Assembly (NCBI RefSeq): GCF_003284895.1
Contig: NZ_QMDV01000001.1
Location: 957,080 to 1,021,079, forward strand
Direction: 5' to 3'
Length of the DNA stretch: 64,000 nucleotides
Source of the DNA: Pontibacter arcticus
GTDB lineage: Bacteria; Bacteroidota; Bacteroidia; Cytophagales; Hymenobacteraceae
In this document: one piece after another, positions 25,203 to 33,765 of the stretch
Position numbering within the stretch: the first letter of the stretch is position 1
Layout: each line of letters starts with the position of its first letter
Translations under genes and position numbers: made by a program
Notes under the pieces: model-generated
Told to the model about the DNA's origin: nothing
Database searches by the model: none
What the model saw: only the letters and a program-made list of their open reading frames with translations

Positions 25203-26006
25203 TTACGGTAACTGCTGTTTCCAGTGTTCGGCAATAGTTTCGAGCATTTCCGAATGGATTTTGCCGTTGCTGGCCACAATTTCGCGTCCGAAAATATAGT
25301 CGCCGCCTTCGGTAAACTTGGTTACTTTGCCACCGGCTTCCTGCACAATAATGGCGCCTCCGGCCACATCCCAGGGGTTCAGGTTATACTCAAAAAAGCC
25401 CTCGAAGCGGCCAATGGCTACATAAACCAGATCCAGCGCGGCAGAGCCCAAGCGGCGCACCCCATGCGACTTACCCATAAAACTGCCCAATACCTGTAAA
25501 TATTGCTGCGTCAGGCCAAAATCATAATATGGAAAGCCGGTCGCGATCAGGGCATTGCCAAGTTTGGGTGCTTCGGATACTTTAATGGGGGCATCATTGC
25601 AAAAGGCGCCGCCGCCTTTGTGCGCCGAAAAGCATTCGTCGCGGTTCGGGTCGTATACTACGCCCACTACCACGTCGTCGCCATCAGTCAGGCCAACGCT
25701 TACACAATAATTTGGCAGGCCGTGCGTAAAGTTTGTGGTACCATCCAGCGGGTCGATTATCCAGTTATAGCGTTCGCCTTTGGTATTATCGGTTTCCTCT
25801 TCGGTTATAAAACCTGCTTCTGGCAAGAGCTCGCGCAGAGCTTCTACGAGTTGCTTCTCGGCCTCTTTATCCACGTAAGAAACAAGGTTATTAAAGCCCT
25901 TCATCTCTACTTTTGCCACGTCGAAGCTTTCGCCTTCGGTTTTAATGAAGTTGCCTACGCGGCGTGCAATTATATTCAGGTTTTGTGAGATCTGCTCTAA
26001 GTTCAT
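25203..26006 (-). CDS. Inositol monophosphatase family protein
   Basis: A 267-residue Mg-dependent phosphatase of the IMPase/SuhB/CysQ superfamily. Metal ligands are visible in order: EEETDNT (Glu), WIIDPLDGTTNF (both Asp) and NPWDVAGGAIIVQEAGG (Asp). This order and length fit IMPase rather than CysQ, though CysQ-like or archaeal-type FBPase activity cannot be ruled out. The start codon overlaps the end of the Lnb-like gene by 4 bp (stop of one inside start of the other), so the two are translationally coupled. Confidence 0.92.
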   Translation of the reverse strand: MNLEQISQNLNIIARRVGNFIKTEGESFDVAKVEMKGFNNLVSYVDKEAEKQLVEALRELLPEAGFITEEETDNTKGERYNWIIDPLDGTTNFTHGLPNYCVSVGLTDGDDVVVGVVYDPNRDECFSAHKGGGAFCNDAPIKVSEAPKLGNALIATGFPYYDFGLTQQYLQVLGSFMGKSHGVRRLGSAALDLVYVAIGRFEGFFEYNLNPWDVAGGAIIVQEAGGKVTKFTEGGDYIFGREIVASNGKIHSEMLETIAEHWKQQLP

Positions 26007-27235
26007 AGCGTTGTTTGTGTATGGAGTGGTGCTTTTTCTTTGGATGTCTTTTTTGATATCCAGCTAGTATACTCCGCTCGCATCATTAAGGATAGGGCAA
26101 TTGGGAAAATTGCCGGATGCAGGTTCTGTGGCCCTGCTACAAAGAAGACAAAAAGTATAAGTACCAGTATGGCGGTAAGGTGCAGGTACTTTATAAACCA
26201 TGCAGGCAAACTGGTTCTTCCCAGTAAAAACGCAGCTACAAGGTGCGTTGGCAACGCCCAGAGCAGGTTAAGGTTATTGGCTGCCGCCTGATGGTCGGTG
26301 GCAAACCAAAGCAGGAACAACACCACGCCTAGTAAACCAACCGTTGCGAAAAGTATAACATCCAGTTTGCGGCTGCGCGTTTTGTTTTTTATATCCGAAA
26401 TGGTGAAAGCAAGTATAACTACAAAGAGCAGCCAGCAGGCAACAACCGGCGTAAAGAAACCATTGCTTGCTGCAACCGGCTCCTGCTCGAACAAGGTAGT
26501 GCGCGGTGCTACAAGTGGCGTTACTTTTCCGTTTTGGCTAAGTGTGGCGTTCGCAAACCCTTCCGATAAATAATCCGGCAAAAACATGTACTCGTACGGG
26601 GAAGCTTCTCTATCAATAGGCACGCCTAAGGCCAGGTCGATCCCGAAATCAGACCAGGGCTGCGGCACTAAGTATAAATCGATCAGGTTTCGGAAGCTGT
26701 AATCCTTATCAAACTTCGCAATGTTAAACGTTACCTGGTTCGGGAAAGAAGCCTCTACCCCATCGCGGATGCGGGTGGCACAGTTATCAAAAAAGAAATC
26801 GTACAGGTAAAAGCGATTTTCGGGCAGGTAATTGTTTGTCAGGAAGTTCCAGTATTGTAGTTTTTGCTCCGGCGTAAAGTTAAGCACCTGCTCGTATACC
26901 GACCGGTTATCGCGGGAGTAGCTGTACAGGAAATCCTGGAAATGAGCCGCCGATAATTTGTAGTTAAGCTTACCCCGGATAAATTTCAGGTAAAAGCCTG
27001 GCTCGTTAAAATCAAACGTACCGTAGTTAAAGATAACATCCATGCCGGTGGCCGGGTCCTGTACGCGTACGGCACTGTGTCCGAAAATAGCATACAGATC
27101 AGAGCCGCTGGAGCAGGTAATCAGACTGATTCTGGCATCCGGCGACAGCTGCATCCCCTCGAACTGCGCCCAGCCTCGGAACGAACACAAACAAAGTATA
27201 AATACCAGTATGGCTTTTAAAAAGTGATTTTTCAT
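26003..27235 (-). CDS. lnb: Lnb-like lipoprotein N-acyltransferase (DUF4105)
   Basis: A 410-residue protein with a signal peptide (ILVFILCLCSFRGWAQ), a periplasmic domain of the DUF4105/Lnb N-terminal type (SLITCSSGSDLYAIFGHSAV, then FNYGTFDF and FYLKFIRGKLNYKL) and FFFDNCATRIRDGV, followed by about five C-terminal membrane helices from residue 260. From memory, Bacteroides Lnb with this domain completes lipoprotein maturation by N-acylating the terminal Cys. His in GHSA and Cys in DNCATR are candidate catalytic residues. It fits a lipoprotein-rich genome that seems to need an Lnt substitute. Symbol by similarity only. Confidence 0.72.
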   Translation of the reverse strand: MKNHFLKAILVFILCLCSFRGWAQFEGMQLSPDARISLITCSSGSDLYAIFGHSAVRVQDPATGMDVIFNYGTFDFNEPGFYLKFIRGKLNYKLSAAHFQDFLYSYSRDNRSVYEQVLNFTPEQKLQYWNFLTNNYLPENRFYLYDFFFDNCATRIRDGVEASFPNQVTFNIAKFDKDYSFRNLIDLYLVPQPWSDFGIDLALGVPIDREASPYEYMFLPDYLSEGFANATLSQNGKVTPLVAPRTTLFEQEPVAASNGFFTPVVACWLLFVVILAFTISDIKNKTRSRKLDVILFATVGLLGVVLFLLWFATDHQAAANNLNLLWALPTHLVAAFLLGRTSLPAWFIKYLHLTAILVLILFVFFVAGPQNLHPAIFPIALSLMMRAEYTSWISKKTSKEKAPLHTQTTL

Positions 27236-27250
27236 GAGAAGTATTAAACG

Positions 27251-27958
27251 CTACTCTTTAGATTCTTTTGATGACTTGGCACCCGAAACAACCAGTACAA
27301 ATTCGCCTTTGATCGCTTTTGTCGTAAATAGTTCGACCAGTTCGGTTAAAGTGCCGTTAATTGTTTCTTCGAACATCTTGGAAATTTCACGTGAAACAGA
27401 TGCTTGGCGGTCTTCTCCGAAAAATTCTTTGAACTGGGTAAGCGTTTTGAGCAGGCGGTGCGGCGATTCGTAAAAGATCATGGTGCGTTCTTCCTGGGCC
27501 AGGCTTTGCAAACGCGTCTGGCGGCCTTTTTTTATCGGCAGAAATCCCTCAAACGTAAAGCGATCGGTACCGAAACCGGACTTGACCAATGCCGGAACAA
27601 AAGCCGTGGCACCGGGTAAACATTCTAGCTTCAGGTTGTTTTTAAGGCATTCGCGCACCAGGTAAAAGCCAGGGTCCGAAATGCCGGGTGTGCCTGCATC
27701 CGAAATCAGCGCCATCACTTCTCCTGCTTTCATTCTGTCCACTAAATGACTAGTCGCTTTGTGCTCGTTATGCAAATGGTGGCTGTGCATGCGTTTATCA
27801 ATTCCGTAATGCTGCAGCAACTTGCCACTGGTACGGGTATCTTCTGCCAAAATCACGTCTACTTCTTTCAGAATGCGGATGGCGCGGAGCGTTATATCTT
27901 CAAGGTTACCGATAGGCGTCGGTACCAAGTATAAATTTGTTTTTTCCTGTTCCTGCAT
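27251..27958 (-). CDS. rsmI: 16S rRNA (cytidine(1402)-2'-O)-methyltransferase RsmI
   Basis: A SAM-dependent enzyme that 2'-O-methylates C1402 of 16S rRNA. The start at 27958 (MQEQEKTNLYLVPTPIGNL) fits the family; the frame open to 28072 runs into a repeat element and is not used. Motifs: LVPTPIGNLEDITLRA near residue 10, ILAEDTRTSG near 38, ISDAGTPGISDPG near 85, LPGATAFVPAL near 115 and FYESPHRL near 160. The length (235 residues) is normal. The C-terminus carries a short polar tail. It lies 15 bp upstream of the Lnb-like gene. Confidence 0.95.
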   Translation of the reverse strand: MQEQEKTNLYLVPTPIGNLEDITLRAIRILKEVDVILAEDTRTSGKLLQHYGIDKRMHSHHLHNEHKATSHLVDRMKAGEVMALISDAGTPGISDPGFYLVRECLKNNLKLECLPGATAFVPALVKSGFGTDRFTFEGFLPIKKGRQTRLQSLAQEERTMIFYESPHRLLKTLTQFKEFFGEDRQASVSREISKMFEETINGTLTELVELFTTKAIKGEFVLVVSGAKSSKESKE

Positions 27959-28025
27959 ACCCCAAAGATAACACAAAATGAATTGTTGATGGTTAAATTG
28001 CCGGAAGGTTGGTTCTTGATTATTT

Positions 28026-28157
28026 GTTGTAGGGACAGGTCGCGACCTGTCCAATCGTTCCCGAATAATCATTTCCGGAAATACTGTCTAATTAAATTCT
28101 GAACGGTTAGGTTCATGCAGCACAATCAGGACAGGTCGCGACCTGTCCCTACACAAC
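28026..28157. mobile_element. MITE-like element with ~27-bp terminal inverted repeats
   Basis: Both ends carry the self-complementary core GGACAGGTCGCGACCTGTCC. The left end (28026-28052) reads GTTGTAGGGACAGG..., and the right end (28129-28157) is its near-exact reverse complement ...CCTGTCCCTACACAAC, giving a 132-bp unit with terminal inverted repeats and no coding capacity. It lies between rsmI and the pterin dehydratase gene. The size and structure suggest a miniature transposable element mobilised in trans; no matching transposase is in the window. Confidence 0.75.
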
Positions 28158-28187
28158 ACACAGCAAGCTCCATCCTAACATTCAACG

Positions 28188-28436
28188 CTATTCGCTCTTC
28201 ATGCTGTCATAGATCACATCTATCTGGCGGGCCAGTTTGTGGTCACGGTCGGTAATGGTATTACCGGCATCGTGCGTAGTCAGCTCGATTGTGATCTTAT
28301 TATAAACATTGCTCCACCACGGGTGATGGTCCATTTCTTCGGCTATATCGGCTACGGTGTTCATAAAAGCCATCGCTTGCTTAAAATCTTTAAACGTGAG
28401 GTTACGCTTCAGCTTGTTTTCTTCTTCAATCCACAT
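28188..28436 (-). CDS. 4a-hydroxytetrahydrobiopterin dehydratase (PCD/DCoH)
   Basis: An 82-residue pterin-4a-carbinolamine dehydratase that recycles the pterin cofactor of aromatic amino-acid hydroxylases. The start at 28436 (MWIEEENKLKRNLTF) fits the family. The active-site histidines are in EEMDHHPWWSNVYN near residue 43, and THDAGNTITDRDHKLA completes the motif. No phenylalanine hydroxylase gene is adjacent. The gene is a single unit beside the MITE-like element. Confidence 0.93.
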   Translation of the reverse strand: MWIEEENKLKRNLTFKDFKQAMAFMNTVADIAEEMDHHPWWSNVYNKITIELTTHDAGNTITDRDHKLARQIDVIYDSMKSE

Positions 28437-28553
28437 AAAGTATAATTTAAAATTAACTGCCAAGTATAAGCTGCCCATCAGAACAAGGGCATGTGCAAGG
28501 CGTATAGGTATAATTCCTGAAACAGGTTAAATCTAAGCTAAACTAACAAAACT

Positions 28554-29414
28554 ATGAAGAACAAACCAGAATCTTTACCAGCCCAGGAGCAGGACCAGCA
28601 ACCAGGCGATGAGTATAAAATGAACCCAGAGCCGGAAGTGATCAGGGAATCCTATAAAGGAAGCGACAAACTGAAAGATAAAGTAGCGCTTATAACCGGC
28701 GGCGACAGTGGTATCGGGCGTGCCGTGGCCGTACATTTTGCTCGCGAAGGTGCTGATGTGGCCATTTTATACTTGAATGAGGACAAAGATGCCAAGGATA
28801 CCAAAAAGATGGTAGAGAAAGAAGGCCGCAAGTGCCTGATTATAGCCGGTGATATTGGTGATGAAGCCTTCTGCCAGAAAGCCGTAAAAAAAGCGGTGAA
28901 GGAGCTCGGCAAACTAAACATACTGGTAAACAACGCAGCAGAGCAGCACGAGCAAACCGACCTGAAAGATATTACCGCTGAGCAACTGCAACGCACCTTC
29001 CAGACCAATATTTTCGGCATGTTTTATACGACAAAAGCTGCACTGGAGCACTTGCAGGAAGGAAGCAGCATCATCAACACCACTTCTGTCACCTCGTACC
29101 GAGGAAGCGAACACCTGATGGATTATGCCTCTACCAAAGGTGCCATTACGTCGTTTACAAGATCGCTTTCGGGTAACCTTGCCGAGAAAAAAATACGCGT
29201 GAATGGCGTAGCACCAGGCCCAATCTGGACACCGCTTATCCCGGCTTCGTTTGATGCGGACAAGGTAAAGGAATTCGGGAAAGATGTACCGTTAAAACGC
29301 CCCGGCCAGCCTTCAGAAGTAGCGCCGGCTTATGTTTTCCTGGCTTCCGACGATGCCTCTTACATAACCGGACAGATCATACACATTAACGGCGGTGAGC
29401 AGGTGGGCGCTTAA
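28554..29414 (+). CDS. SDR-family oxidoreductase (YdaD/YghA-like general stress type)
   Basis: A 286-residue SDR of the subgroup with an extra N-terminal proline/acidic tail (about 40 residues, including QQPGDEYKMNPEPEV) as in general stress protein 39 and YghA. The Rossmann motif TGGDSGIG is near residue 49, NNAA near 125, the catalytic Ser in NTTSVTSY and YxxxK in YASTKGA near 192. It ends YITGQIIHINGGEQVGA. Two small disordered hydrophilic proteins follow on the same strand, which supports a stress role by context only. Confidence 0.9.
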   Translation: MKNKPESLPAQEQDQQPGDEYKMNPEPEVIRESYKGSDKLKDKVALITGGDSGIGRAVAVHFAREGADVAILYLNEDKDAKDTKKMVEKEGRKCLIIAGDIGDEAFCQKAVKKAVKELGKLNILVNNAAEQHEQTDLKDITAEQLQRTFQTNIFGMFYTTKAALEHLQEGSSIINTTSVTSYRGSEHLMDYASTKGAITSFTRSLSGNLAEKKIRVNGVAPGPIWTPLIPASFDADKVKEFGKDVPLKRPGQPSEVAPAYVFLASDDASYITGQIIHINGGEQVGA

Positions 29415-29501
29415 CCGGAGCTAAACCAAATCCGGCAAAAAGAAGTAAAACCAACTAATCGGCACAACACACAAGTGCTATACTTCCTAAACATCTAAAC
29501 T

Positions 29502-29810
29502 ATGACTGAAGATACAAACGATAAACCAAAAGCCTCTTTAAAAGGCGTACCCGGTTCGGAGCGGCCCATCCGCATCGAGCCTAATAATACAGACGAGCAG
29601 GAGATGCGCGCCGGCCATATTATACCAGATGCCGACCCCCCGAAAAATGAGCACCAGCGTGGCGGTTTCGGGAACCGCGATGGCAAAGAAGGCTATGGCA
29701 GCGACACAGCTGGAAACGGACCATCTGCTATTGGTGTAAATGATTATTCTGATGACGGAACTCCCCCACCAGATAACATGCGCACCGAAGACGAAGGTCG
29801 CGGAAGTTGA
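29502..29810 (+). CDS. Small hydrophilic disordered protein
   Basis: A 102-residue protein with no hydrophobic segment and a composition rich in Gly, Asp, Glu, Asn and Pro (KGVPGSERPIRIEP, PDADPPKNEHQRGGFGNRDG, DYSDDGTPPPDN). It resembles hydrophilin-type stress proteins in composition but I recognise no family. It sits 87 bp after the stress-type SDR and before another hydrophilic gene. After its stop come two overlapping AAGTATAA motifs. Confidence 0.65.
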   Translation: MTEDTNDKPKASLKGVPGSERPIRIEPNNTDEQEMRAGHIIPDADPPKNEHQRGGFGNRDGKEGYGSDTAGNGPSAIGVNDYSDDGTPPPDNMRTEDEGRGS

Positions 29811-29884
29811 TAAAGTATAAAGTATAAATTCGGGCTGATGTAGCGTAATACAAGCGCATCGCCTATAGTTTTAATTTAAAAAAA

Positions 29885-29890
29885 AGGAGG
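29885..29890 (+). promoter_or_regulatory. Strong Shine-Dalgarno AGGAGG for the 29896 gene
   Basis: AGGAGG is 5 nt before the ATG. Most genes in this window lack any such site, as is usual in Bacteroidota, so this one stands out and supports the chosen start. Confidence 0.8.
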
Positions 29891-29895
29891 AAATC

Positions 29896-30132
29896 ATGCC
29901 TTATAAGCACACACAACAAAACGGCGGCGAAAACAAAGGAAATCCATCTGGGCAAGGTCAGGACAAAGCTGCTGGCGGCAAGCCGGTAAACCCGGGCCAG
30001 AGCGATGCCGAACACGAAGAGCTTAAAAACAAGTATACCGAAGGAGCCGACGAGGCAGCACAAAATGTGCAGACAAACAACCCGAACCGCAACCTCGATA
30101 AACCAGACTTAGATAATAACAAGTATAATTAA
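29896..30132 (+). CDS. Small disordered hydrophilic protein
   Basis: A 78-residue protein made almost only of Gly, Asn, Gln, Lys, Glu, Asp and Pro (NGGENKGNPSGQGQDK, NPGQSDAEHEELKNKY). No hydrophobic core or known family is visible; the composition is that of hydrophilins. A perfect Shine-Dalgarno site supports the start and suggests high expression. A strong terminator follows. Probably part of the same stress-related group as the two preceding genes (inference). Confidence 0.7.
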   Translation: MPYKHTQQNGGENKGNPSGQGQDKAAGGKPVNPGQSDAEHEELKNKYTEGADEAAQNVQTNNPNRNLDKPDLDNNKYN

Positions 30133-30149
30133 ACCTGATATACTGAAAC

Positions 30150-30185
30150 AAAAAAAGCACCTGCACTGTACAGGTGCTTTTTTTA
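30150..30185 (+). terminator. Terminator after the hydrophilic protein gene
   Basis: AAAAAGCACCTG pairs with CAGGTGCTTTTT around a 7-nt loop, followed by T residues. Confidence 0.88.
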
Positions 30186-30222
30186 TATACTTACTCCATC
30201 AGGCAGAACACAAAGTATACAT

Positions 30223-30918
30223 ATGGCCCGCTACGCAATTACAGACATACACGGCTGTCTCCGGACATTTAAAGCATTGGTTACAGCGCAGCTGCAGTTA
30301 AAGAAAAGCGATGAATTATACTTGCTGGGCGATTATGTAAACAAAGGCCCGGATAGCAAAGGGGTAATAGATTTTATACTTCATTTACAGAAGCAAGGCT
30401 ACCAGGTTATCTGCCTGCGCGGCAACCACGACCAGATGTTATTAAGTGCTGTCGAAAAAGGAGATAAAGTACTTAAACTAACGCCTGCAGAAAAAAAAAT
30501 GACACTGGCCAGTTTTGGAATCAATACGTTTTCGCACTTATCCGATAAGTATACTTCCTTTTTAGATGGTTTGCTTTATTACCTGGAGTTGCCAGATTGC
30601 TTTCTGGTGCACGCCGGCTTCGATTTTAACCAATCTGATATTTTTAAGGATAAAGATGCCATGCTGAACATACGCCAGTACAAAACAGATTGGGCTAGAT
30701 TAAATAACAAGCGCCTTATCCATGGACACACACCTGTTGCTTTACATAGTATAAAACTGGCAGCAACCACAAAAGTAAAGCAAGTTAACCTGGATGCTGG
30801 CTGCGTTTATTACCGCAATGCTTCTTACGGCAACCTCGTCGCGCTTGACCTGGACAGCTACCAGATTTACGTGCAACCCAACCTCGATAAGCCTTATAAA
30901 GTGGGAGTTAAGAAATAA
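30223..30918 (+). CDS. Serine/threonine-protein-phosphatase-like metallophosphoesterase
   Basis: A 231-residue metallophosphoesterase of the PrpA/lambda-phosphatase or ApaH-like type. The three metal motifs are present: DIHGC near residue 8, GDYVNKGPDS near residue 42 (usual GDxVDRGPxS; here Asn-Lys replace Asp-Arg), and LRGNHDQM near residue 72. Later metal histidines are in LVHAGF and LIHGHTPV. Substrate could be phosphoprotein or diadenosine polyphosphate. The gene stands alone after a terminator. Confidence 0.88.
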   Translation: MARYAITDIHGCLRTFKALVTAQLQLKKSDELYLLGDYVNKGPDSKGVIDFILHLQKQGYQVICLRGNHDQMLLSAVEKGDKVLKLTPAEKKMTLASFGINTFSHLSDKYTSFLDGLLYYLELPDCFLVHAGFDFNQSDIFKDKDAMLNIRQYKTDWARLNNKRLIHGHTPVALHSIKLAATTKVKQVNLDAGCVYYRNASYGNLVALDLDSYQIYVQPNLDKPYKVGVKK

Positions 30919-31331
30919 ATATTTTGTTAAAATGTAATAATTCTTATAAAATATTGTTTGTTAAAACAAGAAGAGGGTTAAGTTTCATATTAAAGCTTGC
31001 CCTTATAGGTTGATAGGGTAGCAGAAATTTTTGCACAGATTCAGCGTAGTTTTATTCTAAAATTATTTTATTTTTATCCTTTCTGAATGCTAAAAATGGC
31101 ATTTAACACTGGTTTTGCTAAATAACTGATATATAAAGTATAGCATGTGCATCATATGTTAATTATCCTATAAATTTTCAGAATTATTTAGTAGGTTAAA
31201 TAAACTCATGCCCCTACGAAAATAAGTTTAGAAAGTTATCACACTCTGAAGAATATTGACTTATTTTGTGGTTATAATTAACACAACAACAAAGTTATTC
31301 AACGCATATCTATTACGTTCAACCGAAAGCC
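30919..31331 (+). other. AT-rich intergenic region upstream of the T9SS cargo gene
   Basis: This 413-bp stretch holds no plausible gene. It is strongly AT-rich, matching the AT-rich 5' part of the following gene and unlike the flanking housekeeping DNA. No exact AAGTATAA motif is seen. TTATTTTG at 31260 is one mismatch from a -7 box and is a weak promoter candidate. Confidence 0.6.
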
Positions 31332-33581
31332 ATGATGCAACTCTACACTTTTAACCGTAAGCGGTTATTATCTACTCTGCTTCTGCAGTTTATTTTCCTG
31401 TTAGGCTTTGCTGGCCAGAGCTTTGGACAGACTCAGATTTTCAGAGAGACGATGGGAACAGAGGTCTCAGATGACATTACAATACACGAAAATCAAAATC
31501 GTTTTGATAATGATAACTTTACAATGTCAGGGAATGCTATTGTTGGATTTGCTTCTCAAGATAATGCTTCTTACCCTAATGCTTCGAAGGGTAATATTAT
31601 TAGTTTATATCCGGAAGAGTTCTTTCAGATTGATGGAATAAATACAACGAATCTAACGGGGCTAAGCCTCTCTGTAGCTATGTGGAGAGATTCAAATGTT
31701 GAAACTGGCTCAGGATTAAGTATACAATTTAGTACAGATGGAAGCAATTGGCAAAACTTTTCATTTGCTAACTTAACCACAGGTTCAACACCTTGGGAGG
31801 AACGGGTATTAACTCCTGGCTCTGGCGGATCGATCCCGGCAGTTGCTAATCTAAGACTTCGCTTTAGCAACAATAGTAACGATTTTGTAGCTTATGAAAT
31901 TGATGACATTAGATTAGTGAATGTTTCTAATGAACCAACAATAACAAGTTTTTCTCCCATTTCCGGGCCAATCAATACAATAATTACTATTCTTGGATCG
32001 AATCTGCAAAATGTTAACAGAGCAAGTTTAGGAACTACTCAACTAACAGTTATCTCAAGTAGTGCTACAGAAGTAAAGGTTCAAGTTACCGCAGCACCTT
32101 CGCGGGCTTCTCAACCAATTCGATTATTAAACGGGAGTACTCTGCTTGTAACATCATCAGCTAATTTTAATTTTATTAGACCGACTATAACATCTATGTC
32201 TCCTATGGGAGCATTGGTAGGAACTGAAATTGTTTTTATAGGAACAGAATTAGGCACCACGTCAGCAGTTCATTTTGCAGCAGGGGCAGATGCGGAAATA
32301 ACTTTCACAAGCCCTACGGAAATTAGAGCTAAAGTTCCAGCAAATGCTATAAGTGGTCAGGTGCAGATTATTACTGCTATTGGTACGGCAGGCAGTCCTC
32401 AAAACTTTACAGTATACCGGCCTATCATTAATTCTATCTCTTCTACAAGTGGCAGAGAAGGCGAGACTGTCATAATTAGAGGTACACGTTTGCTCATAGG
32501 AGGAACGCCAACCATCAGATTTGGTGGAAACACTTCGGCTACAATAGTAGGAACACCTTCTTCAACTGATGGTATTGACCAAATTACAGTTACAGTACCG
32601 GTTGGAGCCCAGACAGGAGCTATCACGCTAACAACAACTGAAGGAAGCGTTCAGTCAGGAAATTTTACAGTTATCCGACCTGCACTAACATTCACAGGAA
32701 CGCCTTTAGCAAAGTTTGAAGCATTTTTAAATAATTCTTCAGCAGTACAGCAATATCAAGTCACAGGTTCTAATATGAATAGTGGTTTGTCTATAACTGC
32801 GCCTCAGCATTTTGAAATAGCTACAACTAATTCAGAGGTCTCATTTGCTGGTACTGCTTTTATCCCAATGCAGGCTGACAATACAATTGCACTTACAACT
32901 ATTTTTGTAAGATATAAGCCAACAATTACTGATACACATACTGGAAATATTTCGCATATATCCTCAGGTTTAGTAACAAGCAATGTAATTGTACAAGGAG
33001 TAACAATAGCTAAACTCCCAGTAGAACTGATCTCTTTCACAGCAGAGCAGCAGCGTAACAGCACCTTACTGAAATGGGCGACTGCATCAGAAAAAGACAA
33101 TGCTTACTTTGATGTAGAAATGTCTGACAACGCGGCGGAAGGCTTTACGAAAATTGATAAAGTAGAAAGTAAAGTAGTAAACAGCAACACGCTTACAAAG
33201 TATACTTACAAGCACCTGTATGCAGGCAAAGGTGGCACCAGGTATTACCGCTTAAAGCAAAACGACCTGAATGGCATGTTCAAGTACAGCAATGTAGTAT
33301 CTGTAGAAACTCAGAACGAAGTATCGGGAAACTCGGTAAGAGTAGCACCTAACCCGCTTAACTATAGCTCTAAAGTATACTTTACAGCGGCGGCTTCAGG
33401 TAAGGCAACGCTGCGCTTAACGGCTATTGCAGGCAAGCAGGTATACCAGAAAGAAGTTGACGTACAGGCCGGGGAAAACGGAATACAATTGCCGGTATAT
33501 GATACACTGAAAAACGGTATCTATGTACTAACCATCGAAGTAGAGGGCAAGCGCCAGCAGGTAAAGGTGGTAAAACAATAA
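31332..33581 (+). CDS. T9SS-secreted multi-domain surface protein with IPT/TIG-like repeats
   Basis: A 749-residue exported protein. A signal peptide (LLQFIFLLGFAGQSFGQ) leads into a beta-sandwich N-terminal domain (to about residue 195), then three or more IPT/TIG-like repeats with the recurring phrase 'ITSFSPISGPINTIITILG', here also as SMSPMGALVGTEIVFIG and SISSTSGREGETVIIRG. The repeats are followed by a beta domain, the Bacteroidota linker LPVELISFTAEQQ, and a type A sorting domain from about residue 660 (VRVAPNPL, GKQVYQKEV, KNGIYVLTI). Such proteins are secreted and anchored by the T9SS encoded at the left of this window. The DNA is AT-rich up to about 33000 and normal after that, suggesting a mosaic. 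Confidence 0.88.
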   Translation: MMQLYTFNRKRLLSTLLLQFIFLLGFAGQSFGQTQIFRETMGTEVSDDITIHENQNRFDNDNFTMSGNAIVGFASQDNASYPNASKGNIISLYPEEFFQIDGINTTNLTGLSLSVAMWRDSNVETGSGLSIQFSTDGSNWQNFSFANLTTGSTPWEERVLTPGSGGSIPAVANLRLRFSNNSNDFVAYEIDDIRLVNVSNEPTITSFSPISGPINTIITILGSNLQNVNRASLGTTQLTVISSSATEVKVQVTAAPSRASQPIRLLNGSTLLVTSSANFNFIRPTITSMSPMGALVGTEIVFIGTELGTTSAVHFAAGADAEITFTSPTEIRAKVPANAISGQVQIITAIGTAGSPQNFTVYRPIINSISSTSGREGETVIIRGTRLLIGGTPTIRFGGNTSATIVGTPSSTDGIDQITVTVPVGAQTGAITLTTTEGSVQSGNFTVIRPALTFTGTPLAKFEAFLNNSSAVQQYQVTGSNMNSGLSITAPQHFEIATTNSEVSFAGTAFIPMQADNTIALTTIFVRYKPTITDTHTGNISHISSGLVTSNVIVQGVTIAKLPVELISFTAEQQRNSTLLKWATASEKDNAYFDVEMSDNAAEGFTKIDKVESKVVNSNTLTKYTYKHLYAGKGGTRYYRLKQNDLNGMFKYSNVVSVETQNEVSGNSVRVAPNPLNYSSKVYFTAAASGKATLRLTAIAGKQVYQKEVDVQAGENGIQLPVYDTLKNGIYVLTIEVEGKRQQVKVVKQ

Positions 33582-33597
33582 GTATAAATACTCTTAC

Positions 33598-33636
33598 AAA
33601 AGCCCGGTACAATTCCTGTACCGGGCTTTTGTTTTT
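33598..33636 (+). terminator. Terminator after the T9SS cargo gene
   Basis: AAAGCCCGGTACA and TGTACCGGGCTTT form a 13-bp stem with a short loop and T-run, just after the stop codon and an AAGTATAA copy. Confidence 0.88.
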
Positions 33637-33708
33637 TACCGGAGTTAAATTTTATACTTCACCTAAATCTATACCAACCCCTGCTTCCGTAGATTAACCC
33701 CCAAAGCA

Positions 33709-33739
33709 TTGGTTTATTGGCACACATGCCTTAATTTTG
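33709..33739 (+). promoter_or_regulatory. Promoter of glyA (-33 TTG and -7 TAATTTTG)
   Basis: TTG at 33709-33711 and TAATTTTG at 33732-33739 are separated by 20 bp, matching the Bacteroidota pattern. The box ends 26 nt before the chosen glyA ATG, and it lies inside the longer open frame, so the downstream start is preferred. Confidence 0.6.
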
Positions 33740-33765
33740 ATTGCTTAAATAAACTAAAATCAGCC

